From Clostridium sp. CMCC3677 (GTDB lineage Bacteria; Bacillota; Clostridia; Clostridiales; Clostridiaceae), in NCBI RefSeq assembly GCF_023845585.1, contig NZ_JAMQHS010000001.1:450424-514423 (forward strand): a stretch of DNA of 64,000 bases. Reading direction: 5' to 3'. Shown in pieces: positions 61,394 through 64,000 of this stretch. Position 1 is the first letter of the stretch. Every line of letters begins with the position of its first letter. The notes below the pieces were generated by a model. That model was not told the origin of the DNA, made no database searches, and worked only from the letters and a program-made list of their open reading frames with translations. Position numbers and translations under genes: made by a program.

Positions 61394-63322
61394 ATGATAA
61401 AAGAAAATGGTAATATTTCAATTCATACAGAAAATATATTCCCTATTATTAAAAAATGGTTATATTCGGATAAGGATATTTTCATTAGAGAACTTATAAG
61501 TAATGCTTGTGATGCTATAAGTAAGTTAAAAAGATTATCAGCTTTAGGTGAAGCAAATGTAGATGAAAATGAAAAATTTAAGGTTACAGTAATAGTAAAT
61601 AAAGAGAAAAAAACTCTTAAATTTATTGACAACGGAATTGGAATGACAGAAGACGAAGTTAAAAAATATATAAATCAAGTAGCTTTTTCAGGAGCAGAAG
61701 ATTTTGTAGAGAAGTACAAAGATAAAATGGATGAAGGTAGTGATATCATAGGTCATTTTGGACTAGGATTTTATTCAGCATTTATGGTTTCTGATAAAGT
61801 TCAAATTGATACATTATCATATAAAGAGGGTTCAGAACCTACAAGATGGATATGTGAAGGTGGTACTGAATTTGAGATTTCTAACTCGGATTCTAAAAAT
61901 GAAAGAGGTACAATAATAACTTTATATATCAATGAAGATAGTAATGAATTTTTAGATGAATACAAGCTTAGAACTATTATTACTAAGTATTGTTCATTCT
62001 TACCTATAGAAATATATTTAGAAGATGAAAACAAGGTAAAAGAAGAACCTAAATATGAAACAAAGAAAAATGAAGATGGAACTGAGTATAAAGAACTTAT
62101 AACACCAGAAGAAGCAAAACCTTTAAATGATACACATCCTCTTTGGATGAAAAAACCAAGCGAATGTACTGATGAAGAATATAAAGCTTTTTATAGACAT
62201 GTATTTACTGATTTCAATGAACCGCTATTTTGGATTCATTTAAATGTGGATTATCCATTTAATTTAAAAGGAATATTATATTTCCCTAAATTAAAACATG
62301 AATTAGAAGCTACAGAAGGTCAAGTTAAGCTTTATAACAATCAAGTTTTTGTTGCTGATAATATAAAAGAAGTAATTCCAGAATTTTTATTACTTTTAAA
62401 GGGTGCAATAGATTGTCCGGATTTACCTCTTAATGTTTCAAGAAGCTTTTTACAAAATGATAAAGATGTAGCTAAAATATCTAATCATATAGTTAAAAAA
62501 GTAGCTGATAAGCTAACATCATTATTTAAAAATAGCAGAGATGAATATAATAAATTCTGGAATGATATACAAATATTCATTAAGTATGGATGTTTAAGAG
62601 ATGAAAAATTCTATGAAAAAATTAAAGATATAATTATATTTAAAACTATTAATGATGAATATGTTACATTAAAAGATTATTTAGAAAAAGCTAAAGAAAA
62701 ACATGAAAATAAAGTATTCTATGTAAATGATGTAAGACAACAATCTCAATATATAAAATTATTTAAAGAATATGAATTAGATGCAATTATATTAGATGCA
62801 AGTTTAGATAATCATTTAATATCTTTCTTAGAAATGAAAGAAAGTGGAGTACAATTTACTAGAATAGATTCAGATATATCAGATGTTTTAAAATCTGATG
62901 AAGATTCTAACACTGAAGAAGTAAAAGAATTAAATAAAAAAATAGAGGAAATGTTTAAATCTACTCTTGGTGAAAAGATAAAGAATATATCAGTAGAGGG
63001 ATTAAAGGATGCAGGAACTCCTGCTATGATATTAATATCTGAACAGTCAAGAAGAATGGCTGAAATGAGCAAAATGTATGCAGCTATGAATATGCCAGCA
63101 GGAATGTTTGATGAAGAAAAAACTTTAGTAGTAAATAACAATAATACTATTGTTAAAAAGATTATAAGTTTATATGAAGATGATTCTAAAAAAGAAGATG
63201 TTAAATTCATTTGTGAACACATATTTGATTTAGCTAAAATAGCTAATAAGGAATTAAGTCCAGAAGATATGGATGAATTTATAAAGAGAAATAATGAACT
63301 TTTAAGTAGAATTTTATTATAA
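61394..63322 (+). CDS. htpG: Molecular chaperone HtpG (Hsp90)
   Basis: The 642-residue protein has the GHKL ATPase N-terminal domain with RELISNACDAISKL, DNGIGM and IIGHFGLGFYSAFMVS. The middle domain has WIHLNVDYPFNLKGILYFP and the conserved SRSFLQND loop. A C-terminal dimerisation domain follows, with an EEKTLVVN region. HtpG remodels client proteins during stress. AAGGAG precedes the ATG. Length is typical for bacterial Hsp90. Confidence 0.97.
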   Translation: MIKENGNISIHTENIFPIIKKWLYSDKDIFIRELISNACDAISKLKRLSALGEANVDENEKFKVTVIVNKEKKTLKFIDNGIGMTEDEVKKYINQVAFSGAEDFVEKYKDKMDEGSDIIGHFGLGFYSAFMVSDKVQIDTLSYKEGSEPTRWICEGGTEFEISNSDSKNERGTIITLYINEDSNEFLDEYKLRTIITKYCSFLPIEIYLEDENKVKEEPKYETKKNEDGTEYKELITPEEAKPLNDTHPLWMKKPSECTDEEYKAFYRHVFTDFNEPLFWIHLNVDYPFNLKGILYFPKLKHELEATEGQVKLYNNQVFVADNIKEVIPEFLLLLKGAIDCPDLPLNVSRSFLQNDKDVAKISNHIVKKVADKLTSLFKNSRDEYNKFWNDIQIFIKYGCLRDEKFYEKIKDIIIFKTINDEYVTLKDYLEKAKEKHENKVFYVNDVRQQSQYIKLFKEYELDAIILDASLDNHLISFLEMKESGVQFTRIDSDISDVLKSDEDSNTEEVKELNKKIEEMFKSTLGEKIKNISVEGLKDAGTPAMILISEQSRRMAEMSKMYAAMNMPAGMFDEEKTLVVNNNNTIVKKIISLYEDDSKKEDVKFICEHIFDLAKIANKELSPEDMDEFIKRNNELLSRILL

Positions 63323-63337
63323 AATAACAGTATTGCT

Positions 63338-63375
63338 AAAAAGGTACTTGATGAATTTTTCAGGTACCTTTTTTG
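63338..63375 (+). terminator. Terminator of htpG
   Basis: AAAAAGGTAC/GTACCTTTTT with a 16-nt loop that can pair further is followed by TTTTTTG. Confidence 0.85.
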
Positions 63376-63616
63376 TTATTATATATTATTTTTATTGAAT
63401 TATTTAAATTAATATTTTAAGCAATTTATATATTATGTGATAATTATATAAATTTTATACTAAATAATTTATAAATTTATTATTAATGCAGTTCTTAGGA
63501 GAATAATGTTACTATAATTTGAGTATATATTAAAAAGGTGGTAAGCTTGTCCTTTAATACCTTAGAGTATTATGGTATAATAACACCGTATATTTTTAAA
63601 TGGAGGTGTTTTTATA

Positions 63617-63754
63617 ATGAAACACATAAAAACAATCAATAAAACAAACATAAAAAATAGTTTATGTAAGCCAGGATGCAAAGAATGTGCTAACTCATGT
63701 CAATCAGCATGTAAGACATCTTGCACAGTTGCAAACTTAGAATGTGAAAACTAA
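63617..63754 (+). CDS. scfA: SCIFF ranthipeptide precursor
   Basis: The 45-residue peptide starts MKHIKTINKTNIKNSLCK and carries CQSACKTSCTVAN, the hallmark of the SCIFF (six cysteines in forty-five residues) family that is nearly universal in clostridia. I count seven cysteines: 17, 21, 24, 28, 32, 36 and 43. The product is a radical-SAM-made thioether ranthipeptide precursor. The maturase gene normally follows and would lie beyond the window edge. A TGGAGGTG site is well placed. It is too short for most gene callers. Confidence 0.93.
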   Translation: MKHIKTINKTNIKNSLCKPGCKECANSCQSACKTSCTVANLECEN

Positions 63755-63763
63755 TATACCTTA

Positions 63764-63798
63764 ATAGCAGTAACTAGATAGTTACTGCTAACTTTTTT
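63764..63798 (+). terminator. Terminator after scfA
   Basis: An 11-bp stem AGCAGTAACTA/TAGTTACTGCT with a two-base loop is followed by six T residues. If efficient, it would limit read-through into a downstream maturase gene. Confidence 0.85.
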
Positions 63799-63805
63799 AT
63801 TTTAT

Positions 63806-64000
63806 GGCTCTGTTTTAAATGCGTGTTGATATATGCAATAGGTAAAGTGGCATTGTAATTGGACTTTGAGAATTCTTAATGAGTATTGTCATATTTACTG
63901 CTTGTCACAATTTTATATTGGGAGCAAGCTAAAATGGGACTATACTCATTTTAGCATTCCTAAGTTCAATTACTCAGTCCACTTTGCTTATGCATATATC
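63806..64000. repeat. Palindromic repeat family A, long copy cut by the window end
   Basis: It starts GGCTCTGTTTTA then GCGTGTTGATATATGCAATA, followed by AAGTGG and GTAATTGGACT. Its right part (TTCAATTACTC, CCACTTTGCTTATGCATATATC) is the complement of the left arm. The centre has an extra segment with GCTTG/CAAGC. The closing terminus is not in the window. Confidence 0.8.

Noticed and set aside
1..64000. CRISPR array or prophage
   Set aside because: No regularly spaced direct repeats and no structural phage genes were found; repeats present are dispersed palindromes.

Overview
The window is a low-GC, densely coded stretch of a Clostridium sensu stricto type chromosome. The main evidence is strong AGGAGG ribosome sites, the spore-coat operon cotJABC, anaerobic sulfite reductase AsrABC, reverse rubrerythrin, the clostridial SCIFF peptide precursor, and many AT-rich rho-independent terminators. 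No rRNA, tRNA, CRISPR array or intact prophage was seen. Mobile DNA is limited to two dispersed repeat families, a freestanding HNH endonuclease gene and one insertion-sequence remnant.

Layout. 1-4.9 kb: end of a PBP-domain protein, a Crp/Fnr regulator, and an FNT channel with asrABC (sulfite reduction and probable hydrosulfide export). 5.0-6.0 kb: cotJABC, including a cotJA of only 55 codons. 6.3-11.4 kb: M13 peptidase, an SOS-type (LexA box) two-gene radical-SAM/DUF4130 DNA-repair operon, and a HAD phosphatase. 11.4-18.7 kb: CoA-disulfide reductase/NADH oxidase, a Fur-controlled feoA-feoA-feoB locus split by a repeat, an HNH protein, a DUF1540 protein and reverse rubrerythrin. 18.9-22 kb: nadABC. 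22.2-22.5 kb: a Fur-box promoter driving an apparently non-coding transcript. 22.8-26.3 kb: DMT transporter, then a preQ1-I riboswitch and a queuine-salvage operon (queK, ECF S component, queL).

26.5-34.9 kb: an iron/siderophore uptake island. It has two paralogous lipoprotein receptors with matching leaders, an AraC regulator with a Fur-box promoter, two FecCD permeases, an ATPase, an exporter-type ABC protein and a convergent DtxR-family regulator. 35-45.4 kb: secreted endonuclease I, cyclase/MarR pair with three operators, VanZ-RDD membrane protein, ECF sigma/anti-sigma pair, meso-DAP dehydrogenase, DeoR/HAD pair and an unknown exported protein. 45.9-51.6 kb: chemoreceptor, SurE, YdcF-like protein, an unknown protein and a cysteine-poor S4 paralogue under a Fur/Zur-like box. 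52-64 kb: DUF6110 with a metal P-type ATPase, two unknown genes, GNAT, SbcD/SbcC, HtpG with a CtsR box, the SCIFF precursor, and the start of a long palindromic repeat.

A recurring theme is metal control. Fur-type 7-1-7 palindromes occur before feoA, the putative sRNA, the AraC regulator and the S4 paralogue, with weaker ones before feoB and the DUF6110/ATPase pair. The strongest candidates for new biology are the Fur-box non-coding transcript, the structured dispersed element (family B), and the duplicated siderophore-receptor leader with a covarying hairpin. The queuine-salvage operon and the SOS radical-SAM pair are instances of partly described systems with informative regulation.
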